Positions 30,121 to 43,085 of a stretch of 64,000 nucleotides of DNA are shown here, piece after piece. The stretch comes from Lunularia cruciata (Eukaryota; Streptophyta; Marchantiopsida; Lunulariales; Lunulariaceae). Each line of letters starts with the position of its first letter. The first letter of the stretch is position 1. The DNA lies in NCBI GenBank assembly GCA_948567375.1, contig OX419760.1:59826911-59890910 (forward strand), read 5' to 3'. The translations under genes were made by a program, and so were the position numbers. Under the pieces are notes generated by a model. That model did not search any database. It worked only from the letters and a program-made list of their open reading frames with translations, and was not told the origin of the DNA.

Positions 30121-31780
30121 TTAGGTCTACCCTATTATATGAGACTGGTAAAGATTATCTTTGTGAAAAATCACTTTTCACACACTCAAATGTCCCTAGT
30201 CCAATGATATCACCAAAGACTCCCATAATCCTCCTATCAAAATCTCTCAAATATGATAAGAAAGTCAAGGAAGGAAAAACTATGTAGCGAATTAAGTTGG
30301 TTGGCAAGCAATACTAGAGGAAAGTATACCAAATGACACTTGTGGATCTCCTAGCTGAGGAAGGTCATCTACATGAAGAATATCCTCTACAAGAGCAACG
30401 TCTAAGAAACATGTGACAAAAACCTTGGATCCTACTAGCACTCCAAGAATACATAATCCTAGTATATCAATAGATGTGACACACCCCTCTAGAAGCTCAA
30501 GGTGGGGAGGGATACTTGAAGGGGACCATGCTTTGCACTTTGACCCCTTGACTCTCAAGCCTACAAGATATAGCTTGATAGTCAAATGGTCAATGGCCTG
30601 CCTAATCTGATCTACATGGCCCACAATGTTTGTATCATTTGCCAAGGAGATAAATACACAACTTAGCATGGCCAAAGTAGTAGATAAGAGATTTGAAGTG
30701 AGTTATGGCAAACAAAGGTCCTCCTAAAGGATCTCTCTATCATGTACCAACAACTGACTCCAAGATGGTGACTCTCTCCCATGACCAACCGTGTTGGTAG
30801 TAAAAGGAAGCAAGAGAGCCAAAAAACAACCACAAAAAAGGAATAAGACTTGCAAAGGATCCACTAGCCTCCCTAAGCTTTCGAAAGGTGGATGCCTAAA
30901 AGATGCTATTAAAAATATTCTCAATATCCACCTATAGAACAACCCACTCCGGATGGATATCTAGGAGTGCCTTGATGCTTAGAGATATAACCTCACAACC
31001 TCCAAGTGTAGCTACTCCAAATTGATGTGGACAAAGGTGCTCTCAAAAGTGAGATCGATGTCGCTTTAATGACCTTTTGTCCTTCTCCATAGCAGGAAGT
31101 CAACTAGCACCTAATACTTGACTAGTTGATGTAGGAATATCTCCTCTCACTAATACTACAGCCAACTGAAACAGCTTGGTAAATCCACTACAAGGATCAT
31201 CAGCCTAAAAACAATCTCTAAGATGTTCCAATACCATCCTTGGCAAGCCTCCTTAGGAGACGTGAGTAGCAATGCACAACGCTTGTGCAAAAAGTGACCC
31301 ATCAAGACATAAAAGTTGTTCAGGTTGATAATCTAAGACCTCTTATGGTACTCCCTCTCTTGCCATAGTATGTAGTGAGCATAGGGAAAAGATAGTCTCA
31401 TCAACATGACTAGCCATAGACAAAGGATGTAGCGGTTGTACTGCTCTACTAAACTCTCCCGCTTGACCCAATATCATACACCATCGTAATTAAGTATACT
31501 CTATGGTATCATGTGGCAGAACTTGTCTCCTTAAATGTGCAACTCTAACCAACTCCTCTGTAGTGCAGTCCAATCCCCTAATTTGAATTGATGAAATCTA
31601 GTAGCTATCTCTCTATGCCCTGCATGTCCCCCTCTAGCATAACAAAGAGTGATAATAAGAGGAATGAGAACCATGCTAACTCACCCAAGGGATCACATAC
31701 CAAAAGATCAAGTGGTAGGCAAAAAGTTTGTCTAGTCTCATCATGGAGTGTATGTGGTAGCCTATTGAATAGACATGGGC
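30121..31780 (-). pseudogene. LINE-like reverse transcriptase relic, main part
   Basis: Minus-strand reading in changing frames gives typical blocks of a plant non-LTR reverse transcriptase. From 31780 downwards these are HREIATRFHQFKLGDW, GEFSRAV, VRGDIPTS, MEKDKRS, VDIENIFNSIF (the RT palm motif A region), RDPLGGPLFAI, SLANDTNIVG (degenerate form of the catalytic ADD box, now AND), then DFDRRIMGVFGDIIGLGTFEC. A 127-codon stretch is open (30292-30675). It ends abruptly at 30121 where A2 begins; the C-terminal remainder is at 481-812. A2 therefore inserted into it. The family is recognised by motif order only. Confidence 0.7.
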
Positions 31781-32719
31781 ATGGAAGACTAGTCTAAATT
31801 GTGTAGCCATGGCTAGCACAAGAATAAAGATCATAATAGACTATGCTCCTTTCCATATATCCCCATACTTGCAAAACTACAACCCTTTACATCCAACTCA
31901 CATGAGTAAATGTTATCTCTCCAAACCCCAAAAACTATAAACTCACATAACTTTCAATTCACATCTCTAAAATTTTCAAATTGAATTCCCATGGAACTCA
32001 AGCATGATTACCAAGAGATTAGAAAGGAAAATTCACAACCTATCACTCTCAATGTGAAGTAATCACTTTAAACTCTAAAAAACCTAAAAGTACTCATAAA
32101 TTTTTACTCAATTTTCCAAAGCCTTCAATCTAGTTACCAATGGAACCAAAATTGAAAAAATGAACAAAATCTAGTATTCACTCATGTGATGTATACAAAT
32201 GAGCTCTCCAAAACTTGATGATATCTTTTCTTTCATTTCTCCTTCTCTTGGTGCTTCTCTCTCTAGCACATCAAGTAGGAGGTAAAGTAGGAGGATTTAG
32301 TTGAAGTAGGAGATTTTAGATTTAGTTTTCATGGATTTTTCAAATTTCTAATCAAATTGAATGGATAGTTTGTAAGAATGACACGCCACGGATGACAATC
32401 TGGTTCTTTTCAGAACTTTTAGGAAATTTTAAATGTTATATAATAAGTTTTTAGGTAATATATAATATTATTATTATGATATATGTAATTTAAAATCTGT
32501 TTGTAATTTTTAGATTATAAATAACTTTATAAAATATTTATAAAATATTATATTAATACCATTACATATCTATAAATATCTGACGACTTTAAATCTGAAT
32601 TTCTCTGGTCTCTATGAGATAGAGAAAACTAAAATAAAACAAAACAAAGCATTTCCATGTCATTTTACACCCAGTAAGCCTGACAACAGAACAGAGAGAG
32701 GCAATGTTGCTCAGCCTCG
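31781..32719. other. AT-rich non-coding stretch
   Basis: No ORF of interest and no repeat family could be recognised. It may include decayed 5' sequence of the LINE-like relic. AT content rises sharply from about 32430. Confidence 0.5.
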
Positions 32720-32995
32720 TTACAGCATGAACGTCTTACTAGACTTTGTAAAATCCAGCAGAGATCTAAAGACAAAGTCTCCTGACGATTGCGAATACGA
32801 GATTGAAATCAGATCAGGAAACTGACAGACTCGGAGTTTGAGATGTATTCGAAACTCAATAATGTAAAGATGTCTGGCGAGAACCTGTATGCGATAAACG
32901 GCAATCAATCTGTTACCATAGAGAGAGATAGAGGGTACTTTCTTCATTGAGGAGGAAGGAGCATCCAGAACAATTTCAGAGTGTGATGCTGACAT
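32720..32995 (-). CDS. Unrecognised 91-codon ORF, possible exon
   Basis: Starts MSASHSEIVLDAPSSSMKKV. The base composition is more balanced than the surrounding AT-rich DNA, which is the only support. I recognise no domain. A GT at the codon after SLYG would allow splicing, but no partner exon was found. It could be a host first exon, a pseudogene piece or chance. Confidence 0.2.
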   Translation of the reverse strand: MSASHSEIVLDAPSSSMKKVPSISLYGNRLIAVYRIQVLARHLYIIEFRIHLKLRVCQFPDLISISYSQSSGDFVFRSLLDFTKSSKTFML

Positions 32996-35900
32996 TGTTC
33001 TTCCTCTCGAGAAAATAACATTACAAAGAGCCTGCTGTGGCTCTAATAACGCGTTGGCACAAAGAAAGAATTCATGAGGGATTTAGGATCGAATGCAACA
33101 AAATTTACGTCAAGAAATGAGATGCATTTATTTAACTTCTTCTTAGTTTTTTCACATTGATATACATTATGAAATATAAATACATAAGTGCTTGACGACT
33201 TATGTGACATAGACAGCATAACAAGTGCAATTTTAAGGGTATTAAAGTCAGTACAGCGTCGGAAGTGTGTAACTTATTGGACGCTACTGTATATAGAAGT
33301 TGAATATAGAACTCATCATGTAAGGGTCCAGTTGAAAAGAAAAGTTTTCTCTATAGATTGAAGAATGAATAAATCCCAAAATTGATGAGGTCCCATGTTT
33401 CTCACATTAAGAGTTATTTTTTCATATTTAGGATTCTTATGTGATTTACATGTCTTCAATAATGAATCATTTCTATAATTTCAGAATAATAATTTTATGA
33501 AAATATTTTGATGTATAGGGAAAATAAAACATAATTTTCAAAATATGAGAATATAAAGATAGTGAATAAAATAGCGGAAAAATAGAACCATAAATATTTT
33601 AATTCAACTCTATGTTCAAATAATTAAGAAAAATTAATTCATTGCAAGTGGTAGATTTTTTTTATCTAGTCTAAAATTTGAAATCATATTATACCAAAAA
33701 TATTATTAGATTGATATTATTTTCTTATTTTTTTATTATCTACTTGTCAAGTATGTTTATGATCTACCTTACATCATATGAAGAACATTCTAAATTGCAT
33801 ACCAATTCTTAATTACCTATATTAATTTAATTCTTTTTACTAATCTATAAAAAATTGTTTTTAAATTATATATATTTATAGGGAGTAAGTATGGTATCTC
33901 ATTGGTGAAAATTGGCATATATATTCCCCTATGCTTTATTATATCATTTGTGATATAGTAATAAGTTGTTTTCTCCTTTTACATTCTTACATCGAACCTT
34001 AAAGTGTCACCGGTAGTCAATTTATCTTATTGACTACCAGTGACACCCTTATTGATTACATGTTTTCAATCTGATATGCTATATGATATATAATTATTTA
34101 TGATGATATTATGTTTTCTGTTATTGGTTGGTATCATGTATTATGTCAATTTTGTATGATGAGTATCGTATTTTTCAAAGAATATTCAAGATTACTTGGG
34201 ATATTATTCTTAATTATTTATAGTACACTTTCTTGAGTAATATATAAAATTTTGGCTTTTAATATATAGTCATTCTGAAAAATAGTTTTATCATTAGAAT
34301 AAATCATTTTTTTCTCCTCACATGCTTCTATATATGTAAACATAGAATAATATTTTTTGACAGTTGAATTTGGGTGTAAAGTTACTTGAAGACGGTGGTC
34401 ATCCTACGAAATCAAATGTACAAGAAAGAGAATATTTGTATTTTATGTATACCTCAAAAACCATAATGATTTATTTATAAATTGAAGTCTTCGGTTATAT
34501 TCATATTATTTTACATCTTTAAAATAAAAATTGATTTTTGAGCAAAGATATCAAGGATGCTACATTCTATAGGAGTTGTTTGATCTCTATTCACCAACCT
34601 AAATCTTGTAGTATCATTTAAATTTTATGTCACAAATAGATAGATAAAAATAATATTCATTAGGTTAATGATATATTTCATATCTACTAATGGCTCCATA
34701 CTCAAATCTCTCATATAGATTTCTATTGGAGCCTAGCACCATTTTGTCTCTCCTTCGTAAGACTTGATGGGTCCTTGATCTCCTTCATGTGTTCTACGTG
34801 GTTGCTTTTTTCGTCCATACTCAAATATTATCTTATATTATTCATTAAAAACTTAGGAAATTCAGAATTCTTATATAGGGATTATAGTTGACTGTTATTC
34901 TAAGCCATTTGAATATCTGAGTATTATGACTTTTGCATCGATAGTCAAATTCACGTATGTTTGGATCTACAACAAACACTATATAGACACAAACATTAAT
35001 ATGTAATTATCTAAGGTTCTTAATTATTATCTTGCTCCTATAACAGTGCTGTTATTCTGGAAATATATAAGAATTCATCAATTATCAAGACAATCAAACA
35101 TCAATTTAAAAGGATTTGTTTTAATATCATACCTAGAGAAAGATAATAGAAAGAAGTGTTCAAACTATAAATTAAAAAAAACCTTTGCTCTCTCTATTTA
35201 TTAAATAAATGTGTACTAATATTATATATTTATTCTAATATATGAATTTATTTCATAACAGCTAAATGGTCTTTTGTGTAGAAAGAAATATATGGTATTG
35301 ACAATCATAACTTCTGAATGGTCATTTTTATTGAGTCAGAATATACGTAACAGTTTTACATACACATATATCTAGAGTTTCGAGTAATATCCTATACAAG
35401 AATATACTATGTGTATTTAAATACTAAAACTTGTTGAGTTTAATTATGTCTTTTTCACTTAATGAAGTAACCATAGAGTAAGGAAAGATAAATAGCACAT
35501 TTACTTGAGATCAATTAAACTATCATTCTCGTATGGACTTAAATATATATTTATTATTTAATGTTGCTTCTTCAGCGTCCAAATCAAAACTTCACTCGGA
35601 CTCCTTATGAGATTAACCAAGATATGCCTTGAGTAATGACGGTAGACTTTCAGTTGATAGCACAAATTCCTTGTATACTATTTATGTACAACTTCATACT
35701 CTCAGATTTAGTTAGCTGATGTTTTATGAGAGAAACATTAATAGTAAGAACCCTACACATAAGAATTCTATAAATAGCATATAAGATGAGCTTGAATAAA
35801 GAATAAATATGAATATAATCTGAATAAAGAAATAAACATGACACCCAGTTTATTATTGTATGTCTCTTGTTTTTTATTGACAATCAATTACTTCTCATTC

Positions 35901-37311
35901 TGTTTTACTAATTAAATTTGATATAGCTATTGGATAATATTTTGTTCTCAAGGTAATACTTTCCACGTACTTCAAAGACACCTACTATATATACGAGTAC
36001 GTAGAGCCTTGAGATCTAAGTATGTGAATCTAAGACTTGGAAAGGCTCTCTATCACTTGTTCAGATTTCATAATTTTGATGAGTTTTATTTTAGTTTGGT
36101 CATAAGACAATTACCAATCTAACATAATAAAACTATATAAACTATACTTCAACTGACAGATAAGCTTAAAATTAAATCTATGAAATTTTCTAGAATTTTA
36201 CTTTTATATTGAACATAAATGAGTATATATATAAAAGACGTGAAATACAAATCCAGTCAGAATAGTTTATATGAGGAAAAAAGTGAAAGTATAAGAAATT
36301 AAATAAAACTAAATAAAAATATTTAAATTCTAAGGTTAGATTTATTCATCTGCTTTTCCATGGAATAAGCAATCATATTATTTTAGTTAGAACTCCTCCA
36401 AAAGTAGCTTATCTCATTAGCTGAATAATACTTAACATATTCATATTATATTATTTTAGTAATTATGCAATAAAAATTTTATCCCAATGATGAGATTTAA
36501 ATTCAAAGTTCTAATATATTTAAATTTTCCGAGTTTTAGATTTATATAGACTTTTAGATTTATTTTGGATTAGATTCCAAATTGAAGAATAAATCTCAAA
36601 ATTTATACATAGCAAATCTAAAACTTGGAAATGCTCTTTATTATTACTTTAAATATCATAGTGTTGATGGCAATATTATTGAATAATGACCAAACTAAAG
36701 TAATATGATTATATCAATTATTGTTCAGCTGATAACATAAGCTTTGAATTAGACTTAGAAATATTTTTAAATATTATTTAGTTAGCTAATTTTTATTTAT
36801 TTATTTTATAATATTTTTTAATATTAATATTTTTTGTTTTATAATTTTTTAATAGTAACATGAGAGCAAATAATTGTACTATATGTTTCTAAAATAATTA
36901 TAATTTCAACTGAGGTAGCCATAGATTATATAGATCTTTAAGAAATTTAGTAGACATTATCTTAATATAACTTATTATTTAGTGGTATATTAGTTGTGTC
37001 TCAACATTTTGGCTATATTATGAGATATTTGTACTCTAGAAGTAACTAGATATTAGGTAGACCAAGTATTATATATAGTGATATTTGAATGATAAATAAA
37101 ATTAGTAAATTTAATTTACTGAAAATAATAGAAGACTATTTTAGATATTTAAATCCAGTATCATTATTTATAATCCTTTTTAATGACAGATCAAGATAGC
37201 GGAGCTGCTTTTCAGCATTGCAAACGTGGAGATGTTGATGATAGGGAATGCGAACAATAATTGGATGGAATGTTTAATCATATTTACTATTTCGTTTCCA
37301 TATGATATAGT
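32996..37311. other. AT-rich intergenic DNA
   Basis: Long AT-rich stretch with poly-A/T runs and TATTTA microsatellite-like tracts (about 36780-36860). No long ORF and no LTR, PBS or transposase signature was seen. The only structured item noted is the hairpin at 34004-34046. Confidence 0.5.
34004..34046. repeat. 18-bp inverted repeat with 7-nt loop
   Basis: The left arm GTGTCACCGGTAGTCAAT and the right arm ATTGACTACCAGTGACAC are complementary except for one pair, separated by TTATCTT. Such a hairpin could be a small foldback element or a structured RNA stem. It lies outside any gene call. Confidence 0.8.
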
Positions 37312-37493
37312 TGTTATCCTTCTTTTTGAACTCTTTAAATGATCGTATATGATATATTTCTTCATCTTACTGGAAGAATCTACAGAAGGGCAGACACATG
37401 GAAACAGATTGTTATCCTTCTTTTTTTACTTAAATGATCGTATGTGATATACCAGGGTTTTCATTTTTCATTTTACTGACAGAATCTACGAGA
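37312..37493. repeat. Direct duplication of about 100 bp
   Basis: TTGTTATCCTTCTTTTT, then TTTAAATGATCGTAT, then a CTTACTG or TTTACTG stretch and GAATCTAC occur twice in the same order, starting at 37312 and 37413. The second copy has a small internal deletion and substitutions. Confidence 0.8.
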
Positions 37494-38369
37494 GAAGGAA
37501 CAAATCATAAAAGATTTACTCAAAAATTTAATAAAAAATTTACCCGAGTTATAACTGCTTTAACTAGTTGCTCAAACATCCCGTGTGGATACTATATCTA
37601 GACTCCATGTACATAAAATTCCTGGAGAACATTAAATATCCTTTAGAGCCTTGAAGATCCTTTTACAAGTTGAAGACCAAAGTTGAAAGCAAGCTCTCAA
37701 CAGTTTGAAAGGTATATTGCGAGCAAACATTCACGAGTTGAAAGAACTTGCAACTCCTTTCTCCAAAGTACCAGAAGATTGGACTTGATTATACTATTCG
37801 AAAAAGGTACGAAGTTTAGATTATGATTCATATTATGGATTCATCAATTCAAAAACAGGTTGGTGTTGGCTAAAACTATGCGTCGATGAGGTTGTCTATC
37901 ACTTGTTCGAATTTCATGGAGTTCGCCTGCAGAGTGACAACCGATAGGCCGTGCTTTAGAAGAAAGTAGTATCACTTCGGACAGAACAGGACCGTTCTGA
38001 AACCACTCCACCTGAAGTGAGTGGAATACCAAGAGACACATTCGACTTCACAATACGAATTCTGCAGTAGCCACTCTTCAATGTCTTGGCTAAGGCAACG
38101 CGCGGTCTGCTTTCGAGAGCTTTCTTCCGGCTGTCATGTTTCCTGCGGTCCCTTGTTTGAACCGTGTGCGATAGTTGAATAGCTTTGGTCTTGTAGTTCC
38201 TTGTTCGGAAGCAAGAGAGACGCTTTGTGGGATATCATGTGTCATGAGATCGTCCAACCCCAAGGTTATAAATAATGACCGATTACACCAGCAGATGATC
38301 TCGATTTCTCCGCATTATCGCAATTCCCGATAAATCTATGCAATGAAAATGACCGCATGTTGATCGATT

Positions 38370-38591
38370 TCAGCCACGGCAAAACTGTATGTGCGAATGT
38401 ATTTTCACGTCGATAGCAAGCGAGTTGAATGCAAAGATGTCCCTGTCAATGGCGTTTGCTTCATTGTCCCATGCTGACAATATCTTTGAAGGAAATGTGG
38501 TTAGCTGTATCGGGTGATGGTTAGTTTCTTGAGAAGCGGTAAGCCACGGAGGACAATCATCATCACCGAGGATGTCATTGTAATCAGCCAT
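38370..38591 (-). CDS. Unrecognised 73-codon ORF in a GC-richer island
   Basis: Starts MADYNDILGDDDCPPWL and is preceded by an in-frame stop-containing leader. The surrounding 37850-39200 has clearly more GC and CpG than its flanks, as plant exons often do. No domain is recognised and no splice partners were found. Two more short minus frames at 38787-38984 and 38950-39183 are in the same island. It may be one decayed or multi-exon gene, but the evidence is thin. Confidence 0.25.
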   Translation of the reverse strand: MADYNDILGDDDCPPWLTASQETNHHPIQLTTFPSKILSAWDNEANAIDRDIFAFNSLAIDVKIHSHIQFCRG

Positions 38592-39183
38592 GTTAGTCGT
38601 AGACTTGAATAAGAAAATAAGAGATTTGAATAAGGTACTGCAGGTTCAGTCCGTGGTCAGGAATTGTGCAGGGGTTCGCAGTATACGGCTGCGCTTATTG
38701 CAGCAGTTAATGTCCTACAAAGGTTGGAGTATAATGAACTATAGGCATTCTCCTGGTGGTTCACCGGTTCTCTAGGGAAACGAAGATCAACAATGCACCG
38801 CACTTGCGTACTGTAAACACATTGCCCAACAGCGATGTATTCTACAAAAATTGCATAATGTAAACTCGGAAAGAGGCGACCGCGTAAGATTACTAAAGGA
38901 TGGGAAGACCATAAACCGTATAAGGATAAACGTATGAAATAACATGGTGCTAATCCTCAATAGTTCGGAACGAGAAATCTGCACAGCCAGTCCGGGGAGA
39001 TATGCTCATGAGACGCAGAATTGTTTCGAGGCTGAAAGTTCTTAGGACATGTGTGGTACCAACAACCGAACTTGCCAGCAATTGGACACGCGGTCCCTGA
39101 AGCAATGGAGCATGTCGTACCTCTGCATGAAAAGGTGAAGCGTCTCGATCACACCACATATGGAACTTCGTCAATTCTGGCAT

Positions 39184-42160
39184 TCGCGTCCTCCTCCTAA
39201 TCCCTTCAAGTCCATCTAAAGCCGATGCTAAATAGTGAATATATAGTCAATTGTCAAGCTGCTGATCAATAGTCAAAGAGCCGATGCTAAATACTCAATA
39301 GATAGTCAAAGATAGTCAATCAAGCAAACCGATATTTTGCAGACCTAGCACTATTTTATCTCTTATGTTTTAACCTTGTACGGTCTTCCATCCTTCTCGT
39401 TACCCCACGCAGTAAATGTAAACGCAGTACAAGGCAACTCGAGAAAAGTACACGTCTTAATAAGAGGAGTTTAACCCTACTAAACATGTGAGAACTTATA
39501 GAAAATCGTTCCGCTCGGTGTGATCCCATCAGCCGTCAGCACGGCATGCTGCACATATCTATGGTATACTCCACATTTCCTGGTTCTCATCTGCTCATCC
39601 ATTTCCTCTATATTCATTTTAGGGACATGTTACATTATCTAATGGTCAGGTTGCGTGGTAAACCATAGACTTCAGTGGAAAGTGGAAGTCAATATTTCAC
39701 TTAGCTTAGAACTGCAATTTTTAGTGGCTAGGTTATCAGGAAGGCTATAGATCTAATGGAGTAGTACATTCAAGTGTGCAACGTTGCATTAAAAGTTGAA
39801 ATCAACGTGACACTAATTTCAAGCTACTATGGTTTTTAGTATATTGCAATTATTCCTGTAACCAATAATATGAGAAGAAAATCAATATTTTAGCATTATC
39901 ATTATAATATTTTTAATCTGAAATTGACTTAAATATTATTACGTTGACGATAAATTTTGGTCATCATATATTCACTGGGATAAAAGTTTCAAAAAGTATA
40001 ATTAATTTGAGGAAGCCAAGGTGAAAAATTGATTGTTGACTAGTTAAACGTAATTTAATGTATAAAAAACTCACAAATATATTGAAGGATAATTTATATA
40101 TAACAGAAAAAAATCCTAGAGTAAGCATCGAAAAAAAATCTTGACATTTGTAAATAAAATCTCGAAATTTGGGAAAAAATGTTCCATTTTAAAGGTTTTT
40201 CCATTTTAAAGGGATGGAAGGTTCCCATTCCATCCCATTATAAAATCTCGAAAGTTTTTTAAAATAAGAATCTCATTGGAATGGGATGCTTATACATATC
40301 CAACTTAGTAGGAGAAAGACGATTTACTTTGTAAAAAGTATGTTTCAATCGTTCACTGAAGTGTGACATGAAAAGAAGATGTTGCATAGCACATTATTGT
40401 ACTGGAATTTTATTGAATAATAAGCGTAAGTATGGCCATAAGTATGTAGGATATCTTATGTCATTAGTGACAATTATAAATTTGATGTAGAATAATAATA
40501 ATTAGAATATAATTTGGCTGTAAAATATATCCCTATATTTATGTTTGAGTTATGGGAAAATATTATTATTTCTGCATTATTACCTCTTTAAAGATATTTT
40601 TTGAAAAAAATTTATCCTCTATTAAATAAAAAAAATGAATGGGATTAAGATGAACATTATCACGTGATAACTGATGTACTTCCTATATTACAGTAAACAC
40701 CAAAATACACATTTTCCTAGAACTTGGTATATTATTTACTTGGTGTATAATCTACTCTAGTTACTATTTATTATTTGAAATGAAATATCATAACTCAAGA
40801 TAGAAAAAAAAATACCTCACTAAAGAGTACTAATATTTTAATTGAATTTATGTTCAATGATATGTCTCAAAATCACCAAGAATAGTGAAAATAGTAAGGC
40901 AAAAGACTCTTCTCTCTTTTGAAGTTTGGTCTAGATTCTAGTGAATAAAAATTTTGAATTTCACCTTATTAGTAAACTAGTGTAATTTTATATCTCTTGA
41001 AATTTTGAGCTCAAGCACATTCTTATAAATTATGCATAAACTATATCTTGTTTACACTAGTCTAGTGCAATTAGACATTCCAGTGCATACAACTAGTCTA
41101 GTGCAATTAGACTTAGCTCTACTCTTTAAATCCACTTTGCAAGTAATGATATACTCGCTAGTAAAAAAATTTAAAATAATACATATACTCAAGAGAGATG
41201 TAAATTATAAAGTTAGTTAACCTACAAACATAAATTTTTATTTTAAATAAGGAGTTTTGAGGTGATCATTTTCAACTAATATTGTAATTCAAACATTGAA
41301 ACATCCAAGTAACCATTTTCAAATAATAGATTGTTTGAGCTAAATAAAAGTAATAACTCTAATATAGAGATATCCAAGCATTTCATTATACCATAAGATG
41401 TAGCAAATGAGAATAAATATATCAACTTAAAACATATTTATGAATTTGCATAAATATTTACATAGAATATCGTATTGGTTTTTGAAAGATGATCAACTAT
41501 TCAAACTAATAAGTTAATTTTGAAGGATAACATAGATAAAGTATTATCAGTACTAAAACTTGGGCTTATACTAATTGTCCAAGATAATCTAATCATAATA
41601 AATATGACCTTTACCAAAGAGTTGTTAATAACATCCAAATTTTTTTCACACCTAAATTAGTTAGTATACTATCAACATGTGTTTACTTAAATAGATGAGA
41701 CACGGTGAATTCATAACATAAGGAAATACTGAACCAACCAACAATAAGCACAAGATAAATTCTTCTTTATTGTGTATTGTGTAGTACAGAGGAGGCTCCC
41801 GGTTTAGGGAAAACCTCTAAACCTCGATATACATGTTGCACTAAAAACCTTGATTTGTTGTCAAGGAGCAGTCTTCAACGTTGACCAACGCTAGTATTAC
41901 CAACGCACCAATCTAAATACAACTCTAAATATTCAAGAATCGCTTTTGGGTTCCCGAAGATACCCCGTAAAGTTTTTATACGGGAAAAGTTGAGGGACCT
42001 CTGCAGACTTCCCGTAAAAAGTCTTTTCGTAAAATCTATTGCAATGCGTTTCAAAAATGGATTCGACGGGAGTTGGACATTTCCGGAAGGATCTCACAGA
42101 TTGATTTATTGGTATCGTAAAGGAAAATAGGTACATTCATGCAAAGTCCCGTAATAATTT
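39184..42160. other. AT-rich intergenic DNA with short repeats
   Basis: No gene is supported. Small items: GCCGATGCTAAATA twice about 60 bp apart (near 39222 and 39284), a GGGATGGAA/TTCCATCCC inverted repeat at 40211-40236, and ACTAGTCTAGTGCAATTAGAC twice near 41055-41115. Confidence 0.5.
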
Positions 42161-42200
42161 AGAGTTTGAGTTGATATTTTTTTGTCAATTTTTAGATAAT

Positions 42201-42455
42201 AAAAGTTTACAAGGCACATTTTGGTATTTTTCCGGGTGGTTATTTAGGTAGTTAATTGTTATGGACCACCCGTAATATGTAAAAGTTTACAAGGCACACT
42301 TTCGGTATTTCTGGGGTTGCTCTTTAGAGAGTTAATTACTATGGACCACCCGTAACCAGTAAAAGTTTCCAAGGGCACGTTTTTGGTATTATTTCGGGTT
42401 GTTTTTCAGGTAGATAATTGTTACGGACTACCTGTAACCAGTAAAAGTTTACAAT
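42201..42455. repeat. Three 80-82 bp tandem repeats
   Basis: Units start at 42201, 42281 and 42361, with a partial unit at 42443. Each has AAAAGTTT(A/C)CAAGG, GGTATT, a GG-TT-rich middle, GTTAATT(G/A), ATGGACCACCCGTAA and a short tail. CCCGTAA also recurs upstream at about 41965, 42009 and 42146, so the motif is spread over 500 bp. Confidence 0.85.
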
Positions 42456-43085
42456 AGGGGGTTTCAGAAATAGGTTTGACGGATGTCTACGGGATAAATA
42501 AATAACAAACTTCGTAATATTTTTTAGTGAACTCTGTAATGATACGAGATTGTAATAACTGAACGCTCTGTAACTTCAATTAAGGGATATATTTAGCAAA
42601 TTGCATTCATTTATAAAAAATCAAATCATATGTTATAGATGTTTTGGAATGCTGTAACTAAATAAATGATTGTTAGAAAGAGTGACGTGTTTCCTCAAGA
42701 GGGTGGCCACGTAATCATTTAGTCACGGATTGATGATCTGGTTTTCGTATTCAAGATCCAAAATGGCCCCACCCAACAATTCAAATTTGTAAACTCAAAT
42801 TCACCACCCTCTGGAGCAAATGTGCAAGTTGTCAGGCAAGTAACGGCAGTTTTGTAGTTTTGCATTGGTGTGGGAAATGATCAGCGCCGCCGTGCGGCAA
42901 CCAAGAAATTGATTAGAGTGCAACAATTCTCATGTTAGGAGTGCAACAAACTTTTTGCAATGGGAGATCAAGTACCTTGTTTTAGTGTAGGAGACTCCCT
43001 TATCGACGCTGATCTGGGGACCTATAGAGTCATCTTTGGATTCACAACCTAAACAACCATTAGGGAAATTTGGAGACTTGTGAGG

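Noticed and set aside
38260-38280. TTATAAATAAT as a host promoter TATA box
   Set aside because: In AT-rich DNA such words are common, and no convincing plus-strand gene follows.
40211-40236. Short GGGATGGAA/TTCCATCCC inverted repeat as a transposon terminus
   Set aside because: Arms are only 9 bp, there are no target duplications, and similar words recur nearby by local duplication.
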